This document shows positions 18,476 through 27,639 of a stretch of 64,000 nt of DNA, piece after piece; position 1 is the stretch's first letter; each line of letters begins with the position of its first letter. Source of the stretch: an uncultured Bacteroidota bacterium (GTDB lineage: Bacteria; Bacteroidota; Bacteroidia; Flavobacteriales_D; Sanyastnellaceae); NCBI GenBank assembly GCA_903932685.1, contig CAIZGX010000001.1, positions 1-64,000 on the forward strand, in the 5' to 3' direction. A program made the translations under genes and the position numbers. The notes beneath the pieces were generated by a model that saw nothing but the letters and a program-made list of their open reading frames with translations, was not told the DNA's origin and ran no database searches.

Positions 18476-18503
18476 AAAGGCCACCTTCGGGTGGCCTTTT
18501 TTT
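18476..18503 (+). terminator. Rho-independent terminator with UUCG tetraloop
   Basis: 10-bp stem AAAGGCCACC / GGTGGCCTTT closed by the very stable TTCG tetraloop, followed by TTTT. It lies between convergent genes and reads as a terminator in the plus direction; the A-run on the other side can serve the minus gene. Confidence 0.92.
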
Positions 18504-19755
18504 ATTCGTATCGAAGAGCATCTATCGGATCTAGCTTCGAAGCTTTCTTGGCCGGATAATATCCCGAAGCTACCGAAACAATAAAAGAGATCGTCGCTCC
18601 CAAGAGCAACCAAAGCCAAGGAATGGTAAAGCCGACTCCAATGACCAATGAAACGATGTTGCCCACAAGCACACCCAAAATAATTCCTATTACCCCGCCT
18701 ATCTGTCCAATGACCACAGCCTCAATTAAAAACTGTTGCTGTATAATCTTCGCGCTAGCACCAATAGACTTGCGGACTCCTATTTCACGCGTTCTCTCCG
18801 TAACAGAAACGAGCATAATATTCATAAGACCAATTCCAGCGCTAATGAGCGTAATTATTCCAATACAAATTCCTCCCAACGTAATTCCTGAAATCAAACC
18901 CATGAGTTTTTCTACAAGTCCATTACTCATACTCACTTCGAACGAATTGTCTTCACCAGGCCCGTCGGCACGAGCAACACGCATAGCTTCTACAGCAAGT
19001 TCTGTTGCAGATTCCAATTGCTTGGCTGATTTTACTGCTACGCTAATTTGATACTCGGAATTCTCATCACCGAAAGTTTTGCGAACATTGGTCAACGGAA
19101 TCAAACACTGATTATCTCCTGCGAATCCGAACGTGTTTCCTTTTTCTTTTAAAGCCCCGACTATCGTATAGGACCTACCACTTACATCTACTGTTTGCCC
19201 AATTGGAGAAACACCACCTTTGAATAACTCCTTCGCAATGTCAGCCCCACAGACCATAACGTTAGCGCCATCTTTCAACTCGAAAGAAGAAAAATTCCGC
19301 CCATCGCTTAATACATAGGAAGACAATTCGAAATAATTCGCATCGCAACCCAATACAGAAACATTCGGATTGGTCTTTATTCCATTCCTTGAAACAGTAG
19401 AAGTTGCTGTGGCAAATACACTCAAGGAAACGATCGCATCTTCTTTAAACAACTCTTGAAACTTCTTGGCCTGATCGTAGGAAATAACTTCGACATTCTT
19501 ACTGCTCTGACCTCTTCGCATACCCTGTCGAGCGTTGTTTCCCGATCGAATTGAAAACGTATTCGACCCAAGGCGAGAAAATTCTTCACTCAGCTTACGC
19601 TCTATGCACTTCACAGCAGTAATCATTCCTACCAAGGCCGTAATTCCAATAGCAATAATTGACACGGTCAATGTGGCTCGAAGCTTCTGGCTTCTGACCG
19701 AACCAACAGCGGTTCTTAGATTTTCTTTGAAAGATGTCGATAAAAGACGAAGCAT
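18502..19755 (-). CDS. ABC transporter permease, MacB/FtsX type
   Basis: Inner-membrane permease of the type VII (MacB-like) ABC family, usually involved in lipoprotein or drug extrusion or envelope signalling. TM1 is near residues 25-50 ([18 protein letters not shown]), followed by a large periplasmic MacB_PCD domain (about 55-270) and three C-terminal TM segments of the FtsX domain ([36 protein letters not shown]). The signature [17 protein letters not shown] is present. The track's start at 19854 adds 33 residues that overlap the aconitase promoter; ATG 19755 ([14 protein letters not shown]) gives 417 aa and lies 4 nt from a TACTTTTG box. No ATPase partner is encoded next to it. Confidence 0.9.
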   Translation of the reverse strand: MLRLLSTSFKENLRTAVGSVRSQKLRATLTVSIIAIGITALVGMITAVKCIERKLSEEFSRLGSNTFSIRSGNNARQGMRRGQSSKNVEVISYDQAKKFQELFKEDAIVSLSVFATATSTVSRNGIKTNPNVSVLGCDANYFELSSYVLSDGRNFSSFELKDGANVMVCGADIAKELFKGGVSPIGQTVDVSGRSYTIVGALKEKGNTFGFAGDNQCLIPLTNVRKTFGDENSEYQISVAVKSAKQLESATELAVEAMRVARADGPGEDNSFEVSMSNGLVEKLMGLISGITLGGICIGIITLISAGIGLMNIMLVSVTERTREIGVRKSIGASAKIIQQQFLIEAVVIGQIGGVIGIILGVLVGNIVSLVIGVGFTIPWLWLLLGATISFIVSVASGYYPAKKASKLDPIDALRYE

Positions 19756-19759
19756 AAAA

Positions 19760-19767
19760 CAAAAGTA
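19760..19767 (-). promoter_or_regulatory. -7 box (TACTTTTG) of the ABC permease gene
   Basis: Full match to TAnnTTTG on the minus strand, ending 4 nt before the ATG at 19755. With the usual distance to the transcription start this predicts a leaderless or nearly leaderless mRNA. Confidence 0.6.
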
Positions 19768-19770
19768 GGG

Positions 19771-19801
19771 TTGTAATTCCCTTGATTCATAACTATTTTT
19801 G
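19771..19801 (+). promoter_or_regulatory. Aconitase promoter (TTG-N20-TATTTTTG)
   Basis: TTG at 19771-19773, a 20-nt spacer and TATTTTTG at 19794-19801 form a full Bacteroidota promoter. The ATG at 19823 follows with a leader of about 16 nt. It abuts the divergent promoter of the permease gene. Confidence 0.75.
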
Positions 19802-19822
19802 CCGAGTAAAAATCTACAAAAA

Positions 19823-22090
19823 ATGAGTGAAGTATTCGACCTAGACATGATCAAAAGCCACTACAACAGATTGGCTGAACGTGTGGAGAAAGCAAGAAAT
19901 GTAGTTGGCAAACCACTAACATTAACTGAGAAAATATTATATTCTCACCTTTGGAATGGCTCAACTGACGTGGCTTTCGAACGAGGGGGCTCATATGTAG
20001 ATTTCACTCCAGACCGTGTTGCTATGCAAGACGCTACTGCTCAAATGGCCTTGTTGCAATTCATGCAAGCTGGAAGAAAAAAAGTAGCGGTTCCCTCTAC
20101 CGTTCACTGTGACCATTTGATTCAAGCCCGCGTAGGTTCTACAACTGACTTGAGTGATTCTTTGATCAAAAACAACGAAGTATTCAACTTTCTTTCAACT
20201 ATTTCAAATAAATATGGAATAGGTTTCTGGAAACCAGGCGCAGGTATCATTCACCAAGTGGTGCTTGAGAACTATGCATTTCCAGGAGGATTAATGATTG
20301 GGACCGATTCACATACTGTAAATGCTGGTGGATTGGGTATGATTGCCATTGGCGTAGGTGGTGCAGATGCCATGGACGTTATGGCTGGCATGGCTTGGGA
20401 ATTAAAGTTTCCTAAGTTGATTGGTATTAAATTGACTGGCAAACTTAGCGGTTGGTGTTCTGCTAAAGACGTAATTTTAAAAGTAGCTGGAATTCTTACC
20501 GTGAAGGGTGGTACAGGCTGCGTGGTGGAATATTTTGGTGAAGGCGCGCAAGCACTTTCATGCACCGGAAAAGGCACAATCTGTAACATGGGTGCTGAAA
20601 TTGGCGCAACCACTTCAACCTTTGGCTACGACGATAGTATGGAAAGATACCTTCGTTCTACTGGACGCCCTGAAGTTGCTGATCTGGCCAACGACATTCG
20701 CGAACACCTGACCGGAGATGCTGAAGTTTATGCAAATCCAGAATTGTATTTCGATCAAGTATTAGAAATTAACCTTGACGAATTAGAGCCGTACATCAAC
20801 GGTCCTTTCACTCCAGATTTGGCAACGCCTATCTCTAAAATGAAAGAAGCTGCTGCCGCAAACGACTGGCCTATTAAAGTTGAAGCTGGGCTTATTGGTT
20901 CTTGCACCAACAGTTCATATGAAGATATTTCTCGCGCAGCATCGCTGGCGAAACAAGCAGCAGAAAAAGGCATTGAGCCGAAAGCAGAATTCAGCATTAC
21001 ACCGGGTTCTGAAAAAGTTCGCTACACCATCGAGCGCGACGGGCTTATTGAAATCTTCGCGAAAATTGGAGCGAAGGTTTTCGCGAATGCTTGCGGACCG
21101 TGCATTGGAATGTGGGCAAGAACCGGCGCTGAAAAGAAAGAACGCAACACAATCGTTCACTCGTTCAACCGTAACTTCTCTGCTCGTCAAGACGGAAATC
21201 CAAACACAATGGCGTTCGTTGCCTCTCCGGAAATAACTACTGCACTTGCTATTGCTGGAGATTTAACTTTCAATCCTTTGACAGATTCATTAACAAATTC
21301 GAAAGGAGAACAAGTGATGTTCGATGCTCCAACTGGATTCGAATTACCTCCTCTTGGATTCGAAGTGAAAGACGCAGGTTATCAAGCACCCGCTGAAGAT
21401 GGAAGCGCTGTAGAAATTACAGTGGCTGAAGACAGCGAACGTTTGCAGTTGCTTGCTCCCTTCGCCGATTGGAACGGTGCAAATATTGAAAACGCTCGAG
21501 TTTTAATTAAGGCGAAAGGAAAATGTACGACAGATCATATCTCAATGGCTGGACAGTGGTTACGTTTCCGTGGTCACTTAGACAATATCGCGAACAACAC
21601 GTTAATTGGAGCAACCAACTTCTTCAACGGTGAGCAAAACAAAGTAAAGAATCAAATCACTGGCGAATACGCTGAAGTGCCAACGGTTCAACGTGCATAC
21701 AAGGCAGCTGGTGTTCCTTCAATTGTTGTGGGAGACCACAATTACGGTGAAGGCTCTTCACGTGAGCATGCTGCTATGCAACCACGTCACTTGGGTGTTA
21801 GTGCCATACTTGTGAAAAGCTTCGCTCGTATTCACGAAACAAACCTAAAGAAACAAGGCATGTTGGCACTCACCTTTGCGAATGAGGCCGACTACGATAA
21901 AATTCAAGAAAACGACACAATCAATTTCGTTGACTTGGTTAATTTCACTGCTGGAAAGCCTTTGACTTTGGAATTGGCTCACGAAGATGGCTCGAAAGAA
22001 AACATCTTTGTAAACCACACCTACAACGACCAACAAATTGAATGGTTCAAAGCAGGTGGCGCCTTGAACTTAATTAGAAAATCACTTTAA
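19823..22090 (+). CDS. Aconitate hydratase (mitochondrial-type)
   Basis: [4Fe-4S] enzyme of the TCA cycle interconverting citrate and isocitrate. The cluster cysteines are seen in [20 protein letters not shown] and [11 protein letters not shown]. The substrate-binding stretch [20 protein letters not shown] is near residue 165, and the swivel domain has [19 protein letters not shown]. 755 aa matches mitochondrial-type aconitases rather than the longer AcnA or the AcnB fold. The track begins at a TTG inside the promoter; ATG 19823 ([11 protein letters not shown]) is preferred. Own promoter and terminator, so monocistronic. Confidence 0.95.
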   Translation: MSEVFDLDMIKSHYNRLAERVEKARNVVGKPLTLTEKILYSHLWNGSTDVAFERGGSYVDFTPDRVAMQDATAQMALLQFMQAGRKKVAVPSTVHCDHLIQARVGSTTDLSDSLIKNNEVFNFLSTISNKYGIGFWKPGAGIIHQVVLENYAFPGGLMIGTDSHTVNAGGLGMIAIGVGGADAMDVMAGMAWELKFPKLIGIKLTGKLSGWCSAKDVILKVAGILTVKGGTGCVVEYFGEGAQALSCTGKGTICNMGAEIGATTSTFGYDDSMERYLRSTGRPEVADLANDIREHLTGDAEVYANPELYFDQVLEINLDELEPYINGPFTPDLATPISKMKEAAAANDWPIKVEAGLIGSCTNSSYEDISRAASLAKQAAEKGIEPKAEFSITPGSEKVRYTIERDGLIEIFAKIGAKVFANACGPCIGMWARTGAEKKERNTIVHSFNRNFSARQDGNPNTMAFVASPEITTALAIAGDLTFNPLTDSLTNSKGEQVMFDAPTGFELPPLGFEVKDAGYQAPAEDGSAVEITVAEDSERLQLLAPFADWNGANIENARVLIKAKGKCTTDHISMAGQWLRFRGHLDNIANNTLIGATNFFNGEQNKVKNQITGEYAEVPTVQRAYKAAGVPSIVVGDHNYGEGSSREHAAMQPRHLGVSAILVKSFARIHETNLKKQGMLALTFANEADYDKIQENDTINFVDLVNFTAGKPLTLELAHEDGSKENIFVNHTYNDQQIEWFKAGGALNLIRKSL

Positions 22091-22100
22091 TAATGAAAAG

Positions 22101-22128
22101 AAAAGGACTTGTTAAAGTCCTTTTTTTT
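22101..22128 (+). terminator. Rho-independent terminator of aconitase gene
   Basis: 10-bp stem AAAAGGACTT / AAGTCCTTTT with GTTA loop and four further T, 10 nt after the stop codon. The track's 22093 ORF starts before it, which argues against that start. Confidence 0.92.
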
Positions 22129-22140
22129 AATCTTCGTACT

Positions 22141-22518
22141 ATGAAAAATCTATTGTATTTCTTTCTTGCTTTAACATTCTTCGCGTGTGGAAATGCTACC
22201 CCTAATGCAGAAGCTACGCCAGCAGCTACAACAAATACGGTTGTAGACGGAACGAACAAGACAGAAGCCATTCTTTCTATTACTGGAATGACTTGCGCTG
22301 CCGGATGTGGTGGGAAAATTCAAAAGGAACTTCAAAACATCCAAGGCGTAGTTACTACATCATTAGACTTCGTTGAAGACAGAGATGTAAATATTGTTAA
22401 GGTTGAATTCGATCCGAACGCAGTGAAGGAAACAGACATGACAAATATCGTGAACACCATTGCCGATGGTCAATACCACGTGGTGAAGGCTGAAATAATT
22501 TCGCACAAAGCTTCGTAA
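22141..22518 (+). CDS. Heavy-metal-associated (HMA) domain lipoprotein
   Basis: Probable periplasmic metal chaperone. ATG 22141 gives MKNLLYFFLALTFFACGN, a lipoprotein signal with lipobox FFAC. After a 30-residue Ala/Thr-rich linker comes an HMA fold (ILSITGMTCAAGCGGKIQKE to the end). The metal site is CxxxC (CAAGC), one residue longer than the classical CxxC of copper chaperones; this variant is found in related Bacteroidota proteins. The stop codon overlaps the ATG of the next gene by 1 nt (TAATG). Next to heme A synthase, so copper delivery to cytochrome oxidase is a reasonable inference. 125 aa. Confidence 0.85.
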   Translation: MKNLLYFFLALTFFACGNATPNAEATPAATTNTVVDGTNKTEAILSITGMTCAAGCGGKIQKELQNIQGVVTTSLDFVEDRDVNIVKVEFDPNAVKETDMTNIVNTIADGQYHVVKAEIISHKAS

Positions 22519-23564
22519 TGTCATCCGTTCAACAAACTAAAAAAAGACTCAACACCGCAGGCAAAATTGGCGTAGTCTGTATGTTTTTAATCATTATTGC
22601 TGGAAGTTTCGTCCGCATTACCGGAAGCGGAATGGGCTGTCCTGATTGGCCAAAGTGTTTTGGTTATTACATTCCACCAACGGATGTTTCAACTGTTTCG
22701 TTGGAAGAAGGAAGATCCTATTCCAAAGGACAAATGGTTATTTATAACGATACACTTTGGATTACAAATAATGATTTTCAATACACTAAAGATTTCTGGA
22801 AAAGCAATTCCGGAAATGAGGCCGCTTTAAAAGTTTATCCCAAGCATCAATATGCTGAATTCAATTCGTTCCACACATGGACGGAATACATCAATCGCTT
22901 GCTTACAGGACTGCTTGGATTGCCCATTTTAGTCATGACATTCCTGGCTATGTTGTATTACAAAAAATCGAATGACTATTGGCCCGTTATATACTCCGTA
23001 TTCGCTATTGTGATGATTCTTTTTGAAGCGTGGCTGGGGAAAATGGTCGTCGATAAAAATTTAAACACTTCGACCATTACGTTGCACATGATCGGATCAT
23101 TAGGAATTTTATTGAGTTTGTTGTTTCTGATTCGCAGAACCAACGAAAAAGAAAACTACTCGCTTCCTGCTGTTCTTCGCAAATCACTCTCCTTTTTCTT
23201 TATCATTCACCTCGTGCAACTTCTGCTCGGCACTCAGGTTAGAGAATCTGTTGATCAACTTTTAGAAAATGGAATTGGAAGAAATATTCTAATAGAAAAT
23301 TTGCCTGTTGGATTTAAAATTCACCGGAGCTTTTCCATACTCATTGTTATCTTGGCAACCATGATGTATCTGCAATACCGAAGATTGGAAATCCAACCAA
23401 GAAAATTCAAATACTTGTTTGTCGTTCTTGGATTTGAAATTTTATTTGGAGTTGGAATGGCATACTTGGGAATACCTAGAGTTCTGCAGCCTCTGCATTT
23501 ACTCTTTTCAATCATTCTGTTCGCTCTGAGCGGAATGATTCTATTGGAAACAAAAAAGAAATAA
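22518..23564 (+). CDS. ctaA: Heme A synthase, COX15/CtaA family
   Basis: Oxidises heme O to heme A for aa3-type cytochrome oxidase, in the inner membrane. Eight hydrophobic segments are present. The start has the family motif GSFVRITGSGMGCPDWPKCFG. Heme-ligand histidines sit in EFNSFHTWTEYINR, TLHMIGSLG, FKIHRSFSI and LQPLHLLFS. An 80-residue periplasmic loop after TM1 contains VSTVSLEEGRSY and precedes the first His. 348 aa is typical for Bacteroidota. Coupled by 1-nt overlap to the HMA lipoprotein. Confidence 0.93.
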   Translation: MSSVQQTKKRLNTAGKIGVVCMFLIIIAGSFVRITGSGMGCPDWPKCFGYYIPPTDVSTVSLEEGRSYSKGQMVIYNDTLWITNNDFQYTKDFWKSNSGNEAALKVYPKHQYAEFNSFHTWTEYINRLLTGLLGLPILVMTFLAMLYYKKSNDYWPVIYSVFAIVMILFEAWLGKMVVDKNLNTSTITLHMIGSLGILLSLLFLIRRTNEKENYSLPAVLRKSLSFFFIIHLVQLLLGTQVRESVDQLLENGIGRNILIENLPVGFKIHRSFSILIVILATMMYLQYRRLEIQPRKFKYLFVVLGFEILFGVGMAYLGIPRVLQPLHLLFSIILFALSGMILLETKKK

Positions 23565-23651
23565 ACATCACAATTAGTTTTACCAAACTATATTTTACTG
23601 CAGCACGCAGTTATCATTGGCGCTTGCAATTGAATGACTTTTTTTTCTGAT

Positions 23652-24581
23652 CTAGTCTGTTTTTTTCGAGATGTCGAGAAGAGTATCCATTCCCATCATC
23701 TGCTTCATGACCTTTTGCATTCCATCCGGAGAACCGTCTAAGAAAATAACATTTCCTTTTCCGTACTCCGCGAAATTCTTAATGGCTTCTGTCCACATAG
23801 AAAACATAATCATTGAAGTATCCAAGTTCGCTTGCTGCATTTCTCTTGCCGCGTTTTGCATACCCTTAGCCACTTCTTCTCTAAACAACGCAACCCCTTG
23901 TCCTCTCAACTGAGCCGCTTCTCTCTCAGCCTGAGCGGCAATTTTAATCGCATTTCCGTCTGCCTCTGCTGCCTTCGTCTTTGTGATTAACAAAGCTTGA
24001 CCTTCATTCTCAGCCGCAGCCTTCAAATTACTAGACGCCACAACCTGACTCATGGAGCGCATAACTGCCTCATCGAACGTAATGTCGTTGATCTGCAAGT
24101 CGTGCAAATGATATCCCCATTCTTCAATAACATTATCAATCTGCTCTTTCACGTGATCTATGATTTCATTGCGAAGTGACAACACTTCCGCTTGTTTCTT
24201 TGTGGCAACAAAGGCACGAATATTTCCTTCAATGGTGCGAATGAGTGCTTGCATCAAGCTCTTCTCGTCTATGAATTTGAAGGCTACTTTCTTAATGCTG
24301 TCTTCCGCATCGTCCTGAACTGAGAACAGAAGCATACTTTTAAAATAAACATTGGCCTGGTCAATTGTCACCGCCTGAAACTCCAATTCAACCGAACGAT
24401 TCTGCGTTGAAATACGCTTGAATATGGTCTCAACAAACGGAATAAGTAAGTTCAACCCCGGACGAATTACTCTTCTGTATTTTCCGAAAACAGTAACTAC
24501 CGCGACGTTTCCTTGCTGCACTGTTTTCAGTCCTGAAAAAACAAGTAATGCAGCAAATGCTAATAATATGTAACCTGACAT
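23652..24581 (-). CDS. SPFH/Band 7 (stomatin-like) membrane protein
   Basis: Single N-terminal TM (YILLAFAALLVFSGLKTV) followed by a Band 7 domain (GNVAVVTVFGKYRRVIRPGL, IPFVETIFKRISTQNRSVEL) and an alanine/glutamate-rich coiled coil around residues 175-235 (KAAAENEGQALLITKTKAAE). Such proteins form large oligomeric membrane assemblies and often regulate proteases. 309 aa. A TACATTCG near-consensus box lies upstream. Single gene facing away from the phosphoribosyltransferase gene. The 87-nt gap to ctaA has only weak hairpins. Specific role unknown. Confidence 0.88.
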   Translation of the reverse strand: MSGYILLAFAALLVFSGLKTVQQGNVAVVTVFGKYRRVIRPGLNLLIPFVETIFKRISTQNRSVELEFQAVTIDQANVYFKSMLLFSVQDDAEDSIKKVAFKFIDEKSLMQALIRTIEGNIRAFVATKKQAEVLSLRNEIIDHVKEQIDNVIEEWGYHLHDLQINDITFDEAVMRSMSQVVASSNLKAAAENEGQALLITKTKAAEADGNAIKIAAQAEREAAQLRGQGVALFREEVAKGMQNAAREMQQANLDTSMIMFSMWTEAIKNFAEYGKGNVIFLDGSPDGMQKVMKQMMGMDTLLDISKKTD

Positions 24582-24655
24582 AATCGTAATTTTTACGAAT
24601 GTATCTCATCTCTTCCATAAAAATCAGATTAGATTCATTTCACTCTAAAAAAGTG

Positions 24656-24663
24656 TAATTTTG
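24656..24663 (+). promoter_or_regulatory. -7 box (TAATTTTG) of the phosphoribosyltransferase gene
   Basis: Full match to TAnnTTTG, with the ATG at 24667 only 3 nt downstream. Predicts a leaderless transcript. The TTG start in the track (24661) would lie within the box and is unlikely. Confidence 0.55.
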
Positions 24664-24666
24664 AGC

Positions 24667-25161
24667 ATGCAGAAATCCGAATTACTCAACACCGAAGAAA
24701 TTGAGCAAAAGCTCATCCGCATGGCTTATGAAATAGCTGAGCGTCATTACAACGAAAAGAACATTGTTTTCATTGGCATTGAAGACAACGGAGCTGCAGT
24801 TTCCAAAAGACTATTCGAATTGGTGAAAGAAATTGTTGCCATTCCTTGCGAAATCAGTAGCATTCAACTTTCAAAAGAGAACCCAATCGGAAGCGTTCAA
24901 CTTTCTACTTCTGTTGTTCTTAAAAATAAATGTGTTGTGCTCATCGACGATGTGTTTAATTCTGGACAAACACTCATGCACGCCGCATCATTTCTTGTTT
25001 CCAAGGAAATTCACAGATTAACTACAGCCGTTTTAGTGGAGAGAAAACACAGACGTTTTCCAATCAAAGCAGATTTCGTTGGATTGAAATTATCAACGAC
25101 ATTGAAAGAACATGTGACCGTGAGTATGGACGGGAAAAACTCTTCGGTGACGATTCGTTAA
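24667..25161 (+). CDS. Phosphoribosyltransferase family protein (PyrR-like)
   Basis: Type I PRTase fold. The PRPP-binding motif is CVVLIDDVFNSGQTLMHA (about 98-115), preceded by IVFIGIEDNGAAVSKRLFE in the hood/loop I position. Length 164 aa and the order of elements resemble PyrR-type or hypoxanthine-type enzymes, but the substrate cannot be read from the sequence. Stand-alone gene with its own promoter, without pyrimidine or purine genes beside it. The stop codon overlaps the convergent TonB-receptor stop in a TTAA. Confidence 0.8.
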   Translation: MQKSELLNTEEIEQKLIRMAYEIAERHYNEKNIVFIGIEDNGAAVSKRLFELVKEIVAIPCEISSIQLSKENPIGSVQLSTSVVLKNKCVVLIDDVFNSGQTLMHAASFLVSKEIHRLTTAVLVERKHRRFPIKADFVGLKLSTTLKEHVTVSMDGKNSSVTIR

Positions 25162-27458
25162 TTTATTTCGAAGGCGAAATTCAACATGAAATTTCTTCCC
25201 GCTTGTGGATAATAAAAGCGCTCTGTGATTGTGCTTCCGTATATGTATGAAAAGGCATAACCGTTGCTCGCATACATTCTATTGAAAGCGTTATTCACCC
25301 AAAAAGTGATCTTAACTGAAGGCTTCGGACCGTATTTCGAATCCCATTGAATACCGAAATCTGAAACAGCAAATGCAGTAATCACAGCAGTGCTGCTTCC
25401 AGTGTTATCGAGGTGCTGCTTCCCAACAAACTTTTCATTGAACAACAGATACAATTGCTTTCTTACTGGCTTCATGGTCATGCGCCATCCATGCGGAAAA
25501 ACCTGATATTCGGCAGTTAATCCCGCAACAACATTCGGACTGAAAGCGATGTCCGTAGTTCCCCGCGCAATCACTTCTTCCGCATAAGTATCATAATTCA
25601 AAATGCGCTCTTGGAAGTCAATAATCTTATTCTCACTCAACGTTAAGTTAGCACCTACTCTCAACCTTTGTTTGAAATAAGCCGAAGAACTTAATTCAAT
25701 TCCTCTTCTGTATGACTGAGCCACATTCGTTCTCAACGGCGCTCCAACATCGTTCAAAGCGCCTGTAAGCACCAACTGATTGTTGTAGTTCATATAATAT
25801 ACATTTACATCGATTGTAGAATTGTAGTCATCTTTGAAATGAAGTCCCGCTTCAAAGTCGGTCATGTATTCGTTCTGTGGGATTTGACCAAAAGGAGCAT
25901 CAACAAAATCATTTCTATTAGGCTCCTTCCCCGAATGCGCAACTGAAGCATAAACCGAAACAAACTTTCCAGCAAAATAACGAAGGCCAATTTTTGGATT
26001 TAAAAAATTGGTTGTCATATCAACATCATATTCCCTTTGATCGTTGTCGGTTCCCATGGTCTTATAAGAAACATACCTCGCTTGTAAATCAGCGTTGACA
26101 ATTAACTTCCTTGGCACAACAGCCCACTCTATTTTCGAAAAAGCATTCGCGTCGTATTTGTCTGATTGTCCATAATAATATTGATAATCGAGGACAAAAA
26201 TTAGTGGCGTTCCAGTAGCAATGACTCTTCCGTAATGTTGACCACTGTAATGATTCAAACCTACTCCTGAAGTGCTCGTGAATTTTCTCTTTCTAATCAC
26301 ATACGAACTTGTCGCCCCATAAAAGTTATTGTTCAACCATCTTCTTCTTACCAAATTCGTGAGCGAAAGCGTATCTCCATTTACAATTTGTGGAAGCATG
26401 TTGTAGTTCGTAACATCCTGATCTGTTTTGAATTGTTCGAAATACCCTTCTCCATGTGTGAAGTGTAAAGCAGCTCTAAATTCATGCATTGCGCCATCTC
26501 TTTTCTTGGAAGAAAAATAATGTGCCTGCGCATGTTCTTGTCTATAATTATCAATTTCGTTCTCGTAGAGATAAGCATTGTACGTTCTACCCGAATTCAA
26601 TAAATTATCGATATCGGCTTGCGATGCACCATTGCGACTTGCAAACGCAAGTATATCGGATGTGGTTCCGTATAGTTTTTCATAAGGAGTTCCATTCCAA
26701 GCCTGATAAGTGTTTTCCTTTCCACCAAAAACAAAAAATGTCAATTCCTTTGAACGAAGATGTTCCTTGTGTAGCGTAAATTTTCCTTTGGTGAAATAAG
26801 AGAACAAATTTGTTCTAGCTCGATCGATGTAGCCTTCGGATTCAATTCGACTAACGCGAATATTGTACTCAAAATTAGGTCTCGCCTTGTTTCCTATTTC
26901 AAACATTAATTTGTTGCTACCAAAAGAACCTCCACCCGTATTAATTCGAACAAAATTCCGCTCTAAATCTGTGTCGGTATCTAAGTGTATGCTTCCACCA
27001 AAAGAACCTGTTCCATTTGCAGACGTTCCTATTCCGCGTTGAACTTGGATGTTCGAACTGGAAGAGGCTAAGTCGGGTGTGTTCACCCAAAACACTTGCT
27101 GACTTTCGGGATCGTTCAAGGGAACTCCGTTTATAGTAACATTCACGCGCGTGGGGTCACTTCCCCGGATCCACAAGCCCGTATAGCCGATTCCGTTACC
27201 AGCATCCGATGTTACGGTAAGAGAAGGTGTGAAACGCAAAAGGAATGGCAGATCCACCCCGTTGTTGATTTTATCAATATCCATTGGTTTCAGATTCGTC
27301 AACGCGAATGGAGCATCATTTTCAGCCGACCATACGTCGCGAATACTAATAGGATTTAAAACAAAAGTTGGAACAATTGTCGTGTCTTTTTTTTCTTGTG
27401 CACATACACTTGATGCAACAAAAAGAGCAACGCTTACAAAAACAATTTTCTTAAACAT
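25158..27458 (-). CDS. TonB-dependent outer membrane receptor
   Basis: Outer membrane beta-barrel for active uptake, powered by TonB/ExbBD. Signal peptide MFKKIVFVSVALFVASSVCAQ; plug domain about residues 55-170 (FLLRFTPSLTVTSDAG, GLWIRGSDPTRVNVTINGVP, LNDPESQQVFWV, GSFGGSIHLDTD); then a barrel with aromatic-rich strands to the C-terminus (FYYPQAGRNFMLNFAFEIN). No N-terminal carboxypeptidase-like domain and no SusD partner, so more likely a siderophore, metal or cofactor receptor than a glycan transporter; the substrate is unknown. ATG 27458 is used instead of the track start because it begins the signal peptide. 766 aa. Confidence 0.92.
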   Translation of the reverse strand: MFKKIVFVSVALFVASSVCAQEKKDTTIVPTFVLNPISIRDVWSAENDAPFALTNLKPMDIDKINNGVDLPFLLRFTPSLTVTSDAGNGIGYTGLWIRGSDPTRVNVTINGVPLNDPESQQVFWVNTPDLASSSSNIQVQRGIGTSANGTGSFGGSIHLDTDTDLERNFVRINTGGGSFGSNKLMFEIGNKARPNFEYNIRVSRIESEGYIDRARTNLFSYFTKGKFTLHKEHLRSKELTFFVFGGKENTYQAWNGTPYEKLYGTTSDILAFASRNGASQADIDNLLNSGRTYNAYLYENEIDNYRQEHAQAHYFSSKKRDGAMHEFRAALHFTHGEGYFEQFKTDQDVTNYNMLPQIVNGDTLSLTNLVRRRWLNNNFYGATSSYVIRKRKFTSTSGVGLNHYSGQHYGRVIATGTPLIFVLDYQYYYGQSDKYDANAFSKIEWAVVPRKLIVNADLQARYVSYKTMGTDNDQREYDVDMTTNFLNPKIGLRYFAGKFVSVYASVAHSGKEPNRNDFVDAPFGQIPQNEYMTDFEAGLHFKDDYNSTIDVNVYYMNYNNQLVLTGALNDVGAPLRTNVAQSYRRGIELSSSAYFKQRLRVGANLTLSENKIIDFQERILNYDTYAEEVIARGTTDIAFSPNVVAGLTAEYQVFPHGWRMTMKPVRKQLYLLFNEKFVGKQHLDNTGSSTAVITAFAVSDFGIQWDSKYGPKPSVKITFWVNNAFNRMYASNGYAFSYIYGSTITERFYYPQAGRNFMLNFAFEIN

Positions 27459-27639
27459 GTATTTTACTTTGTGCGCACGACAGGGGTTGTGGTGCACGTT
27501 GTTCTTCTTTTCCTTGGCGGCATTACCCGCCCAGGTTCCTCTTGTTCTGAAACAAGAAGGGTTTAATCTCAGCCATTTTTTTTACGAATGGCACCCCTAT
27601 GAGAACGCAGCAAATATAGAAAGGTATTACCTTAGACAA

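Noticed and set aside
23565-23651. Intergenic gap after ctaA with short inverted repeats such as ACTGC/GCAGT
   Set aside because: Stems of 5 bp only; no sRNA or terminator support.
27229-27639. Extra 137 codons at the 5' end of the rsgA ORF
   Set aside because: Antisense to the TonB receptor start and without family similarity; homology starts at the GTG at 27640.
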